DNA of 64,000 bases from DASSKA01 sp963839365. GTDB taxonomy: Bacteria > Actinomycetota > Actinomycetes > Propionibacteriales > Nocardioidaceae. Location: assembly GCA_963839365.1 (NCBI GenBank), contig CAWIUT010000001.1, positions 930,001 through 994,000 on the forward strand, written 5' to 3'. The notes under the pieces were generated by a model that ran no database searches, was not told the DNA's origin, and saw nothing but the letters and a program-made list of their open reading frames with translations. Both the position numbers and the translations under genes were made by a program. This document shows, piece by piece, positions 1 to 7,798 of the stretch. Position 1 is the stretch's first letter. Every line of letters starts with the position of its first letter.

Positions 1-99
1 CAGATCCAGTCGTTGGCGACCAGGCAGTTGCTCCCGGCCGCCGCCGACGAGAGCGCCGGCGGCGCCAGGAACGGAAGAATGGCCACACATGGACGGTAG
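1..99 (+). CDS. C-terminal end of an unidentified protein (partial)
   Basis: The frame starting at base 1 is open to a TAG at 97-99 and almost every codon ends in G or C, which fits the coding bias of the neighbours. Only about 32 residues are visible and they carry no recognisable motif. The stop lies just inside the following ABC-ATPase gene, which suggests one transcription unit. A permease or binding-protein subunit of the same transporter would be the natural partner, but that is inference from position only. Confidence 0.4.
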   Translation, partial: QIQSLATRQLLPAAADESAGGARNGRMATHGR

Positions 100-1090
100 C
101 GAAGAACCGATGATCCGGCTCGACGGCGTGGGCAAGACCTACGCCGACGGGACGGTCGCGGTCCAGGCGCTGTCGCTGGACGTCCCGCGCGGGCGGACGG
201 TGTGCCTGGTCGGGCCGTCCGGCTGCGGCAAGTCCACCACGCTGAAGATGGTCAACCGGCTCATCGAGCCCACCTCGGGCACCATCACCCTCGACGGCGA
301 GGACGTCACGCACGCCGACCCGGTGGCGCTGCGGCGGCGGATCGGCTACGTGATCCAGCAGGTCGGGCTGTTCCCACACCAGCGGATCCGCGCCAACGTG
401 GCCACCGTGCCGGTGCTGCTCGGCTGGGACAAGAAGAAGGCCCTCGCCCGCGCCGAGGAGCTGCTGGGCATGGTCGGGCTGGACCCACAGCAGTACGCGA
501 ACCGCTACCCGCACCAGCTCTCCGGCGGCGAGCAGCAGCGGGTCGGGGTGGCCCGGGCGCTGGCCGCCGACCCGCCGGTGCTGCTGATGGACGAGCCGTT
601 CGGGGCCGTCGACCCGATCGTGCGCGGTCGGCTCCAGGATGAGTTCGCGCACCTGGCCCGGGACCTGGACAAGACGGTCATGTTCGTCACCCACGACGTC
701 GACGAGGCGGTCCGGCTCGGCGACCTGGTGGCGGTGTTCGCCAAGGGCGGGCGGATCGCGCAGTACGACGTACCGGCACAGATCCTCGGGCAGCCGGCCG
801 ACGAGTTCGTGGCCCAGTTCGTCGGCTCCTCGCGCGGGCTGCGCCGGCTGTCGGTCACGCCGATCCAGCGCAACGACCTGATCCCACAGGACGGCCGGTC
901 GGTGCGTCTGAGCGTCCCGCTCGACGCGTCACTCGAGGACGCGCTGGCGATGATGATGCGCAACGACGACGCACTGGTCGGGGTCAGGGACGGTGACCAG
1001 GTGGTCGGCGTGCTCACCCCCGACGCGGTGCACCGCGCGCTGCGCCGTTCCGTCGCCGACGCTGCCGACGCGGCCCCCGCCGGTGGTTGA
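89..1090 (+). CDS. ABC transporter ATP-binding protein, glycine betaine/osmoprotectant type (OpuCA/ProV-like)
   Basis: This 333-residue protein is a cytoplasmic ATPase that would power uptake of a compatible solute such as betaine or choline. The nucleotide-binding domain shows Walker A GPSGCGKST near residue 43, the Q-loop at QQVGLFPHQ, the signature LSGGEQQR, Walker B VLLMDEP and the switch His in MFVTHDVDEA. After residue 250 a CBS-like regulatory segment follows (LRRLSVTP ... VGVLTPDAV), the arrangement of the OpuCA/ProV branch, where CBS domains sense ionic strength. A second in-frame ATG at 110 is an alternative start that would lie after the upstream stop codon. A short CCCC-TGC-GGGG hairpin follows the stop. 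Confidence 0.88.
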   Translation: MDGSEEPMIRLDGVGKTYADGTVAVQALSLDVPRGRTVCLVGPSGCGKSTTLKMVNRLIEPTSGTITLDGEDVTHADPVALRRRIGYVIQQVGLFPHQRIRANVATVPVLLGWDKKKALARAEELLGMVGLDPQQYANRYPHQLSGGEQQRVGVARALAADPPVLLMDEPFGAVDPIVRGRLQDEFAHLARDLDKTVMFVTHDVDEAVRLGDLVAVFAKGGRIAQYDVPAQILGQPADEFVAQFVGSSRGLRRLSVTPIQRNDLIPQDGRSVRLSVPLDASLEDALAMMMRNDDALVGVRDGDQVVGVLTPDAVHRALRRSVADAADAAPAGG

Positions 1091-1315
1091 GCGCCCCTGC
1101 GGGGGTCGGCGGCGTCACCGGCCCGATCCTTGTCTCGCCGAGGCCAGGTAACGGACGGCTAAGCGCCAGCACGAGCCCAACGGACCAAGCCTTGCAAGTC
1201 CGGGGTATCGGACTTCGCCGTACGCGTTCCCGTCGATCTCCGGAGCACTTCGGTCAGATGTTGACCAAAAGGCTCCGGAAACTCGCCGAACCGGACCCCA
1301 TGTCGCGCCCAGGCC

Positions 1316-2368
1316 TCAGGCGTCGACGGGCACGTCACGGTGCCAGGACTCGGTGACGTACTTGGTCTCGAAGCCCATCGACACGTACAGCGCGTCCGCG
1401 CCGGTTGGCGAGTCCGCGTCCACCTCGAGCCCGACGCGGTTGCGACCACGGGAGGCCGCGTCAGCGATGATCGTGCGCAGCAGCGACTTGGCGACACCGC
1501 GGCCGCGGGCGTTCTGCCGCACGCCGAGGTACTCCACGTAGCTGCCGTTCGGCTCGTCGTCGTCACCCTCGACGACCGCGCCGACCAGCGTGCCGGCCGG
1601 CTCCGGCACGTCGCCGTCCATGACCTCGGCGATCCACCAGTGGTCCCAGCGGTGGCCGGGGTCCTCGCGCAGCCGGAACACGAACTCGTCGAAGCTCTCC
1701 TCGTGGGAGTTGAAGTGGTCGGCGAACGACTCCTCGAGGATGTCGTGCACGGTGCGCAGGTCGTCCTCGTCGGGCATCCCGCTGCCCTGCCGCTCCACGC
1801 GACGGATCCGCACGTCCTCGCTGACCTCGGCGTCCAGGTCGGCCTCCTCGAGGGCGACCGGCCGGATCATCTGCCACCAGTGCCGCACCCGCTGGTAGCC
1901 GGCCTTGTCCAGCCACTGCTGCTGCTTGGCGTCGTCGGCGAACGCGCCGCTGTCGATCTGCTGTACGTCGAGGGCGCGGCCCGCGCCGATCCGGTTGGCG
2001 GCCAGCTCGGCCCAGCCGAACAGGGCCGTGGCCACCCGGTCCGCGAGCTCGTCGTCCAGGTCGCGGTCCACGATCACCAGCAGCAGCATCCGGCCGGCGG
2101 CCCGGTCGTGGGCGCTGGCCCAGCCGCGCAGAGTCCCCTCGCTGTCGCGGACGATCACGTTCTCGCGGGTGATCGAGCCGTGCGCGGACACGTGCACCAG
2201 CACGTCGTCCTCGCCGGAGCTGGCCCAGCCGCGGCCGTGCTCCTCCTGGCGTCTCAGCAGCTCGGTCAGCTCGGGGGCATCCCCGGTGTCGGGGACGGAT
2301 GCCGTCCAGCCCTCGGGCAGGTCGGCGACGTCGGTAATGGGGTTCTGGTCTCTGCTCGCAGAAATCAT
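1316..2368 (-). CDS. GNAT-family N-acetyltransferase with two GNAT domains
   Basis: The product (about 350 residues from the ATG at 2368) looks like a tandem GNAT protein, in the style of mycothiol synthase and related actinobacterial acetyltransferases. The N-terminal half has a degenerate GNAT fold (GTLRGWASAHD, AGRMLLLVIVD). The C-terminal half has a complete acetyl-CoA site: YLGVRQNARGRGVAKSLL with the R/Q-x-x-G-x-G/A-like loop, then GLEVDADSPTGADALYVSMGF. Substrate is unknown. The ATG at 2368 is preferred because GGGGAG lies 12-16 bases upstream; an ATG at 2389 is possible. It is a single gene convergent with nothing on its 3' side. Confidence 0.8.
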   Translation of the reverse strand: MISASRDQNPITDVADLPEGWTASVPDTGDAPELTELLRRQEEHGRGWASSGEDDVLVHVSAHGSITRENVIVRDSEGTLRGWASAHDRAAGRMLLLVIVDRDLDDELADRVATALFGWAELAANRIGAGRALDVQQIDSGAFADDAKQQQWLDKAGYQRVRHWWQMIRPVALEEADLDAEVSEDVRIRRVERQGSGMPDEDDLRTVHDILEESFADHFNSHEESFDEFVFRLREDPGHRWDHWWIAEVMDGDVPEPAGTLVGAVVEGDDDEPNGSYVEYLGVRQNARGRGVAKSLLRTIIADAASRGRNRVGLEVDADSPTGADALYVSMGFETKYVTESWHRDVPVDA

Positions 2369-2453
2369 CAGGGCCTTAGTCTCCCCCATCCGCCCCTGCA
2401 GCAACCCACTGGGGGCTGAACCGGCGGTCAGGCGTTGGGAAGAACCATGACGG

Positions 2454-2488
2454 GGCGGGGCCCCGACCACACTGGTCGGGACCCCGCC
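2454..2488 (-). terminator. GC-rich hairpin after the collagen-like gene
   Basis: A 16-bp stem (2454-2469 with 2473-2488, one G-A difference) closes a 3-base loop. It begins 17 bases past the stop of the leftward collagen-like gene. There is no clear U-tract, so it is either a GC-type actinobacterial terminator or a 3'-end stabiliser. Confidence 0.65.
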
Positions 2489-2504
2489 ACCTCGGAGCGG
2501 GACT

Positions 2505-3212
2505 TCACTCCTCGAACGTTTGCGCAGGGATCACGTACATGCGCAGGTGCTCGAGCTGCGCCTTGTCGTTGACCGGTCGGACGACCAGCCGGAGTCGTCG
2601 TTCGCCTGTCACCGTGTTGGAGCTCCAATCCATGCGACCCGGGAAGGACGCGACGACCCCGGTGCCGTCGTGGACGGCGGTAGAGTTGAAGCCGTTGTCG
2701 CCGGTGCTGGTGAACCAGTAGCCGCCGCCGAGGGCGACCTTACCCGCAGAGCAGGCGACCGTGGCAATCGCACCGCCGCCGACACCGTTGTAGCCCGAAC
2801 CCATGCCGTTTGTGGCGGTCGAGCCCTTCACGTAGTCCCATGTGTCGACCTCGTATCCAGACACGCCGTTCGCGCCTGGCGCTCCCGCCGAACCTGCGGG
2901 GCCCTGCGGGCCGATATCCCCCTTCGGGCCCTGCGGGCCTGCCGGGCCCTGCGGACCTGCCGGGCCCTGCGGACCGACCTTGCCGCTGTTCCAGATGGCG
3001 TGCTTCACGCCGTTGGCAAGCTGCGGGAAGTGAACCGAGCCCGCCGACATGTCGACGCCTCGGATGCTGTGGTTGCGGATCTGGTGGGTGCCCACGGAGT
3101 TCCAGGGCAGATGAGCGCCGGCAGCATCCGCAGCCCCGATGCCGCCAGCACCGACCAGCACACCTGCGGCAGCAGTGACAGCGAAAGCGCGGCTACGTAG
3201 CAAGTTCTTCAT
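2505..3212 (-). CDS. Secreted collagen-like (Gly-X-Y) protein
   Basis: A 235-residue protein with an N-terminal signal peptide (MKNLLRSR then a hydrophobic run ending GAADAAGA). Residues about 78-112 form an uninterrupted Gly-X-Y repeat rich in GPQGPAG and GPKGD triplets, the hallmark of bacterial collagen-like proteins that trimerise. The region before it (VGTHQIRNHSIRGVDMSAGSVHF) resembles the N-terminal heads of actinobacterial collagen-repeat proteins. The C-terminal 120 residues are a Gly/Thr-rich globular domain containing a paired-Cys-free beta-rich sequence. RBS GAGGGGA precedes the ATG by about 10 bases. No sortase motif or membrane anchor is visible, so release to the medium is likely. 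Function unknown; adhesion or matrix formation is inference. Confidence 0.8.
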   Translation of the reverse strand: MKNLLRSRAFAVTAAAGVLVGAGGIGAADAAGAHLPWNSVGTHQIRNHSIRGVDMSAGSVHFPQLANGVKHAIWNSGKVGPQGPAGPQGPAGPQGPKGDIGPQGPAGSAGAPGANGVSGYEVDTWDYVKGSTATNGMGSGYNGVGGGAIATVACSAGKVALGGGYWFTSTGDNGFNSTAVHDGTGVVASFPGRMDWSSNTVTGERRLRLVVRPVNDKAQLEHLRMYVIPAQTFEE

Positions 3213-3628
3213 GTGAGATGGAGTCCCCTCTGAACCTCCGCAGCCGCGGCACGGTGGTCTTTCCCCCGACTGTCTCCGGATGGCTGCGAGACTGCCCCCG
3301 GACCTCCTCCCAGGCCCCGAGACTTAAGGAACGTAACCCTCGAACGGCCGCAAAGGGAACACTTGACATCGAGAACAACCACCTCATACGCCTCAGCAGG
3401 CGGGCGGCATCCGGTTACCCGTCCCCCGTACGACGTACGGCGTCCGAACCGGCGCCCCCGAGGGGCCGTAACCGAACACGTGCGACGCTAGCGCCCCGAA
3501 TCCAGGCGTCGGAGGGGCCGCATCGGCCCACGTGCGACGTTGCCGGGCCCGGGTCGGCCGGGCGGCCGGATCGGCGGATCGGCGGATCGGCCGTCACCGC
3601 GCCGGCTCCGGCGCCGTACTCCCCATGG
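3213..3628. other. Non-coding interval with short GC repeats
   Basis: No convincing gene in either direction. It contains the promoter side of the collagen-like gene (RBS at about 3221-3227) and three near-tandem GATCGGCG units at about 3569-3592. A TTGACA at 3363-3368 has no gene downstream on its strand. Confidence 0.5.
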
Positions 3629-3634
3629 AAAAAG

Positions 3635-3670
3635 CCCGCTCCCCATGGTGCATTCACCATGGGGAGCGGG
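3635..3670 (-). terminator. Intrinsic terminator of the folate operon
   Basis: A perfect 16-bp stem (3635-3650 with 3655-3670) encloses a 4-base loop. Read leftward it is followed by T-rich sequence (complement of AAAAA at 3629-3633). It sits about 80 bases after the last gene of the leftward operon. This is the clearest rho-independent terminator in the window. Confidence 0.9.
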
Positions 3671-3748
3671 ACATTACCTGGGTGCCCTGGTAAAGGCCCC
3701 CACCACCGGGGAGCCCCGGCAACGGGAACGGGAACGGGTCGGGAAGGG

Positions 3749-4375
3749 TCAGGCGTGCTTCTGCTGCGGCGCGGCGTCGGAGTCGGAGGTGGTGCTGACC
3801 ACCTTGTCCTCCCAGGCCAGCAGGTCCACGACGGTGTCGAGCTCGCCGTCCCAGCTGGCCAGCTCGTCGGCCTGCTCGGCCTGCTTGATCTCCAGCGCGC
3901 GCTGCAGCTCGACGAGCTTCTCCTGCGCCTCGTTGGCGCGGCGGGACTCGCGCTGCACGCGGGTCTCGGCCTCGATGGCGCGCTTCTCGGCGAGCACGAT
4001 GGTGGCCTCGAGGGTGTTGATCTCGCGGTCCATGCCGGTGATCCGGTCGGTCATCGCGGTGGTGAACGTGGCGTGCTCGGCGGCCCGCTCGGTGAACATC
4101 GTCTTGTAGGCCTGCGCCTGGGCGGCCCGGTCCGCGGCGGCATCGCGGCGGCTCTGCACGAGCTCGCTGTACACGATCCGGGCGGCGAGCGCGCCGCAGA
4201 CCAGCGCGAGCACCGAGGAGGCGCTCAGCCAGGCCGGCGACTGGGTGGGCAGGGCGAGCCCGACGCCGACGGCGGCGAGCGCGATCAGCGCGGTCGCGAC
4301 GGTGACGCGGACGCTGCGCTGGCGCCGTCGCGCGGGACGGCTCGCAGGGGTTGGGGAAGAGGCAGAGCTGGCCAT
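3749..4375 (-). CDS. Membrane protein with long coiled coil, unknown function
   Basis: The product (208 residues from the ATG at 4375) has a basic N-terminus (SRPARRRQRS), two closely spaced hydrophobic segments at about residues 25-75 (VATALIALAAVGVGLAL and SSVLALVCGALAARIVY) and then an Ala/Glu/Arg-rich stretch to residue 180 with heptad periodicity typical of a coiled coil. The C-terminal tail is acidic. It starts 17 bases after the stop of the DUF3180 gene, so it is the last gene of the folate operon, ahead of the terminator at 3635. I do not recognise a family; a membrane-anchored structural role is a guess. Confidence 0.7.
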   Translation of the reverse strand: MASSASSPTPASRPARRRQRSVRVTVATALIALAAVGVGLALPTQSPAWLSASSVLALVCGALAARIVYSELVQSRRDAAADRAAQAQAYKTMFTERAAEHATFTTAMTDRITGMDREINTLEATIVLAEKRAIEAETRVQRESRRANEAQEKLVELQRALEIKQAEQADELASWDGELDTVVDLLAWEDKVVSTTSDSDAAPQQKHA

Positions 4376-4391
4376 GAAGCCAGCGTAGGGT

Positions 4392-4904
4392 TCACTCGTC
4401 CTTCTTCCGGACGCGACACGCACGCTCCAGCAACAACGATCCAGTGACGATGAGCACGCTGGCGAACCCGGCCAGCACCGACTGCACGACGCGCAGCTTG
4501 GCCAGGTCGGCGTCGGTGTGCCCCATCCAGCTCAGCGCGTACCCGAAGTACCCGCCCGCCAGGAACGCACCGGCCAGCGCGCACGCCTTGGCCAGCACCA
4601 GACGGTTCACCGCCCGGTGCGGCTCGATGCGCTCGTGGCGCCGGTGCAGCTGGCGGTACGTCGACCAGGCGACCGAGCCGACGATCACCGCCACGAACGC
4701 CAGCGCGAACACCGGCAGCCAGCCCACCATGGGCGCCACCCGGCCCGTCGCCATGGTGACCAGGCGGACCGCCCAGCCGAGCACCAGCCCGACCAGCGCG
4801 AAGATGACGAGGGGCCCCGGCCCGGTGTTCTGGATGTGGCCCTGCGGCTCCCGATCCTCGTCGTCGAGGTCGTCCTCGGGGTCGGGGCCGAACTGCCTGC
4901 TCAC
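4392..4904 (-). CDS. DUF3180 membrane protein
   Basis: A 170-residue integral membrane protein starting at a GTG that overlaps the folK stop as GTGA (4901-4904). An acidic N-terminal 25 residues (DPEDDLDDEDRE) precede four hydrophobic segments, two before and two after a cytoplasmic-looking loop (YRQLHRRHERIEPHRAVNRL). Size, topology and position directly after folK are those of the DUF3180 family, which is conserved in actinobacteria beside the folate genes. Its biochemical role is unknown. Overlap with folK implies translational coupling. Confidence 0.82.
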   Translation of the reverse strand: MSRQFGPDPEDDLDDEDREPQGHIQNTGPGPLVIFALVGLVLGWAVRLVTMATGRVAPMVGWLPVFALAFVAVIVGSVAWSTYRQLHRRHERIEPHRAVNRLVLAKACALAGAFLAGGYFGYALSWMGHTDADLAKLRVVQSVLAGFASVLIVTGSLLLERACRVRKKDE

Positions 4905-5470
4905 TGCAGCTGCAACACCAAGTCGTCGCGCCTGGTGAGGCCGTCGGAGCCGACCTGCTCCAGCAGCTTGGCCACCTCGCCGAAGTCGGGGATCTCCGCG
5001 TCCGGCTCCACGTCGTACCAGGGGGCGAGCACGAACGCCCGCTCGTGCGCCCGCGGGTGCGGGAGCCTGAGGTCCCCGTCGTTCGCGCGCCGGTCGCCGA
5101 CCACGATCAGGTCCACGTCCAGGGTGCGCGGCGCGCCCGGCTCCCCGGTGCGCTCCCGGCCGTAGGCGTCCTCGATCGCGAGCGCACGGTCCAGCAGGGT
5201 GCGGGCGGACAGCGTGGTGTCCACCAGCACCACGGCGTTCAGGAAGTTCGGCGACCCCTCCGGGCCCCCCACCGGCTGCGACTCGTACACCGGGGACACC
5301 GAGGTGATCCACACCTCCGGGGTGTCCGCGAGCGAGTCGACGGCCCCCTGCAGGTTCGCCAGCCGCTCCCCGAGGTTGGAGCCGAGCGCCAGCACCGTGC
5401 GCCGGATCGGGTGCATCTCCCCGGTCAGGGTGTCGGTGTCCACGATGTTCGGGTTGGGGGTCTCGGTCAC
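4901..5470 (-). CDS. folK: 2-amino-4-hydroxy-6-hydroxymethyldihydropteridine diphosphokinase
   Basis: FolK (HPPK) transfers pyrophosphate from ATP to 6-hydroxymethyl-dihydropterin, the step before DHPS in folate synthesis. Visible hallmarks are LALGSNLGER near residue 25, the pterin-binding loop VSPVYESQPVGGP, FLNAVV, and the metal and ATP-binding segment RTLDVDLIVVGD followed by LPHPRAHERAFVLAPW. The start is a GTG at 5470 overlapping the folB stop (GTGA), giving 189 residues with an N-terminal extension of about 20 residues before the conserved domain. It lies between folB and the DUF3180 gene with 4-base overlaps on both sides. Confidence 0.95.
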   Translation of the reverse strand: MTETPNPNIVDTDTLTGEMHPIRRTVLALGSNLGERLANLQGAVDSLADTPEVWITSVSPVYESQPVGGPEGSPNFLNAVVLVDTTLSARTLLDRALAIEDAYGRERTGEPGAPRTLDVDLIVVGDRRANDGDLRLPHPRAHERAFVLAPWYDVEPDAEIPDFGEVAKLLEQVGSDGLTRRDDLVLQLQ

Positions 5471-5856
5471 ACTCGACTCCGGAATATCGTCAGGGCGACG
5501 TCTGCGAACGTCGCCTGGATGGGGGCGTCGGGCTTGTGGACGGTCACCTCCGTCCACTGCACGCGCCCGTCGGTCAGGCAGACATCTGCGATCCGCTGGG
5601 CCAGGGTCTCGACCAGGTCAACCGGGTCGGTCTCGACCGCCTTCTTCACATTCAGGACGAGATTTCCGTAATCCACCGTCTCTCGCAAGTCATCGCTGCC
5701 CGACGCAGGCCGGGTGTCCAGACCGATCACGAGGTCGACGGTGAACCGCTGCCCGTCGCGCCGCTCGAAGTCGAGCACGCCGTGGTGCGCGAACGCCTCG
5801 ATGCCGCGCACGGCCAGCCGGTCGTCGCCACAGGTGGAGGGCTCAGTTCTCGTCAT
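5467..5856 (-). CDS. folB: Dihydroneopterin aldolase
   Basis: FolB cleaves 7,8-dihydroneopterin to 6-hydroxymethyl-dihydropterin and glycolaldehyde in the cytosol. The 129-residue protein has the family pattern: AVRGIEAFAHHGVLDFERRDGQRF, a conserved ETVDYGNL, ETLAQRIADVCL and the ending VTVHKPDAPIQATFADVAL, with the catalytic Lys in VHKP. The ATG at 5856 lies 14 bases inside the 3' end of the NTF2-like gene, and the stop overlaps the folK GTG. All this supports one translationally coupled operon. Confidence 0.95.
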   Translation of the reverse strand: MTRTEPSTCGDDRLAVRGIEAFAHHGVLDFERRDGQRFTVDLVIGLDTRPASGSDDLRETVDYGNLVLNVKKAVETDPVDLVETLAQRIADVCLTDGRVQWTEVTVHKPDAPIQATFADVALTIFRSRV

Positions 5857-6271
5857 GATGCTGCCCCGACAGTACCGGTGAGGCGTGATGGATCCACAAC
5901 CGCCAGCCCTTCGGGGTGCGGCAGAAGACGTTGGTGGCCACCGCCTGCGCGCCCGCGAACGCCGCCTCCGGCATCATCTCCCCGGCGGTCAGCACGTTCT
6001 CGGTGCAGGTGACCGACGCCACGTCCTCGCGCACGCTCACCTCGACGTCGGTGAGGAAGAACTGGATGTACGGCGTGTTCGCCATGATCACCGCCCAGGA
6101 CCGGTTGATCGCCGAGGGGCCCTTCACCGGCCGCGCGCCCGGGTGCACGCACAGCGCCTCCGGGTCGTCGAGCCACAGCGCGTTCATCCCGTCGAGGTCG
6201 GCGGTCTCGAAGCAGCGGTAGAAGGCGGCGTTGGCCTCCTCCACCTCCTTGACGGGGTCGGTCTCAGTCAT
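5843..6271 (-). CDS. NTF2/SnoaL-like protein encoded inside the folate operon
   Basis: A 142-residue alpha+beta-barrel protein of the nuclear transport factor 2 superfamily (SnoaL_3/DUF4440 style). Typical features are the helical start EEANAAFYRCFETADLDGMNALW, the strand ALCVHPGARPVKG, AINRSWAVIM, and the ending WRLWIHHASPVL with the pocket-lining His pair. The ATG at 6271 overlaps the folP stop by 8 bases and its 3' end overlaps folB. No pathway step of folate synthesis is assigned to this fold here, so its role in the operon is open: pterin binding or an isomerase/aldolase accessory would be guesses. Confidence 0.85.
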   Translation of the reverse strand: MTETDPVKEVEEANAAFYRCFETADLDGMNALWLDDPEALCVHPGARPVKGPSAINRSWAVIMANTPYIQFFLTDVEVSVREDVASVTCTENVLTAGEMMPEAAFAGAQAVATNVFCRTPKGWRLWIHHASPVLSGQHHDEN

Positions 6272-7134
6272 CGGTCCCCAGCGGGCCGGCCCACCGGCGG
6301 GCCACCTGCACCGCGTCGTACGTCGCGCGCACCGAGTGCGCCCGGATGCACCAGGCGCCGGCGGCGGCCGCCAGCGCGGACGTCGCGGTGGTCGCGTCGT
6401 CGCGGCCGATCGGCGGGCGCGGCGCGCCGTCCCGGTCGGCCAGCAGCCGGCCCAGGAACCGCTTGCGGCTGGTGGCGATCAGCAGCGGCCGGCCCAGCGC
6501 GTGGAACCGCTCCATCTCGGTGAGCACCTGCCAGTTCTGGTCGGCGGTCTTGGAGAACCCGATGCCCGGGTCGAGCGCGATCCGGTCCGGGTCGACACCC
6601 GCGGCCACCGCCCGGTCCAGCTGGGCGCGCAGCTCCTCGACCACCTCGCCCACCACGTCGTCGTACGTCGCATGGTCGAGCATCTGCCGGGAGTGCGCCC
6701 GCCAGTGCATCAGCACGTACGACGTACCGAGGCGGGCGACGGTGTCGAACATCGCCTCGTCCGCCCGCCCGCCGGACACGTCGTTGACCAGCACCGCCCC
6801 CGACGTTCACGGCCTCCTCGGCCACCCGGGCACGCATGGTGTCCACCGAGATCTGCACCCCGTCGGCGGCCAGCGTCTCGACCACCGGCAGCACCCGGTC
6901 CAGCTCCTCGGCGACGCTGGGCCGCTCCGCGCCGGGCCGGGTGGACTCCCCGCCGACGTCGACCAGGTCCGCGCCCTCGGCGACCAGCGCCCGGCCGTGC
7001 TTGACCGCCAGCTCGGGGTCCAGGAACCGGCCGCCGTCGGAGAACGAGTCCGGGGTCACGTTGAGCACGCCCATCACCAGGGACCGGTCCGGGCGGGGCA
7101 GCCCGGCCACGTAGCGAGGCGGTCCGGCGTACAT
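6264..7134 (-). CDS. folP: Dihydropteroate synthase, frameshifted as sequenced
   Basis: FolP condenses hydroxymethyl-dihydropterin pyrophosphate with p-aminobenzoate and is the sulfonamide target. The N-terminal half reads LVMGVLNVTPDSFSDGG, DVGGESTRPGAE and SVDTMRARVAEEAVNVG in one frame. The second half (LVNDVSGG, DPGIGFSKT, LIATSRKRFLG, IRAHSVR) continues in the next frame. The break falls at a run of five C on the plus strand (6797-6801); removing one restores a protein of about 290 residues with every family motif. A single homopolymer insertion, by error or mutation, is the simplest reading. The ATG at 7134 is used; a GTG at 7164 is an alternative. Confidence 0.88.
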
Positions 7135-7183
7135 GGCCCCGACAGTACGCCGTGCCGCCTCCACCGAGCTGCCAGACCGGGCC

Positions 7184-7798
7184 TCAGCGGGTGCCGTGCA
7201 TGATCAGGCTCATCGCCTCCGCCCGGGTGGCGGCGTTGCGCATCGCGCCGCGCACCGCGGAGGTCACCGTCTTCGAGCCTGCCTTGCGCACCCCGCGCAT
7301 CGTCATGCACAGGTGCTCGGCCTCCACCACCACGATCACCCCGCGCGCCTGGAGGATGCGCACCATCGCCTCGGCGATCTGGGTGGTCAGCCGCTCCTGC
7401 ACCTGCGGTCGGCGGGCGTAGACGTCCACCAGCCGGGCCAGCTTCGACAGCCCGGTGATCCGGCCGTCCGCGTTGGGGATGTAGCCGATGTGCACCGCCC
7501 CGGTGAACGGCACCAGGTGGTGCTCGCACATCGACCACAGCTCGATGTCGCGAACCAGCACCATCTCGTCGTGGCCCAGGTCGAAGGTGGTGGTGAGCAC
7601 GTCGTCGGGGCTCATCCGCATCCCGGCGAACATCTCCCGGTAGGCGCGCGCCACCCGCGCCGGCGTCTCGCGCAGGCCCTCCCGGTCGGGGTCCTCACCG
7701 ACCGCGACCAGCAGCTCCCGGACCGCCGCCTCGGCCCGCGGGGTGTCGAACTCCGGGATGTCCTCCCGCGGCTCCTGGCTGATCCGCTGCAGGCTCAT
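7184..7798 (-). CDS. folE: GTP cyclohydrolase I
   Basis: FolE opens GTP to 7,8-dihydroneopterin triphosphate, the entry to folate synthesis. The 204-residue protein has the complete type I signature: GLRETPARVARAYREMF, the zinc-binding segment SMCEHHLVPFTGAVHIGYIP with its Cys and His ligands, the second zinc Cys in EAEHLCMTMRGVRK, and the C-terminal KTVTSAVRGAM. Its ATG overlaps the ftsH stop by four bases (ATGA at 7795-7798), so it depends on ftsH transcription and probably on its translation. Confidence 0.97.
   Translation of the reverse strand: MSLQRISQEPREDIPEFDTPRAEAAVRELLVAVGEDPDREGLRETPARVARAYREMFAGMRMSPDDVLTTTFDLGHDEMVLVRDIELWSMCEHHLVPFTGAVHIGYIPNADGRITGLSKLARLVDVYARRPQVQERLTTQIAEAMVRILQARGVIVVVEAEHLCMTMRGVRKAGSKTVTSAVRGAMRNAATRAEAMSLIMHGTR

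Noticed and set aside
1087..1315. Short plus-strand frame after the ABC ATPase
   Set aside because: No RBS, no domain, and Arg/Ser-rich composition; treated as intergenic.
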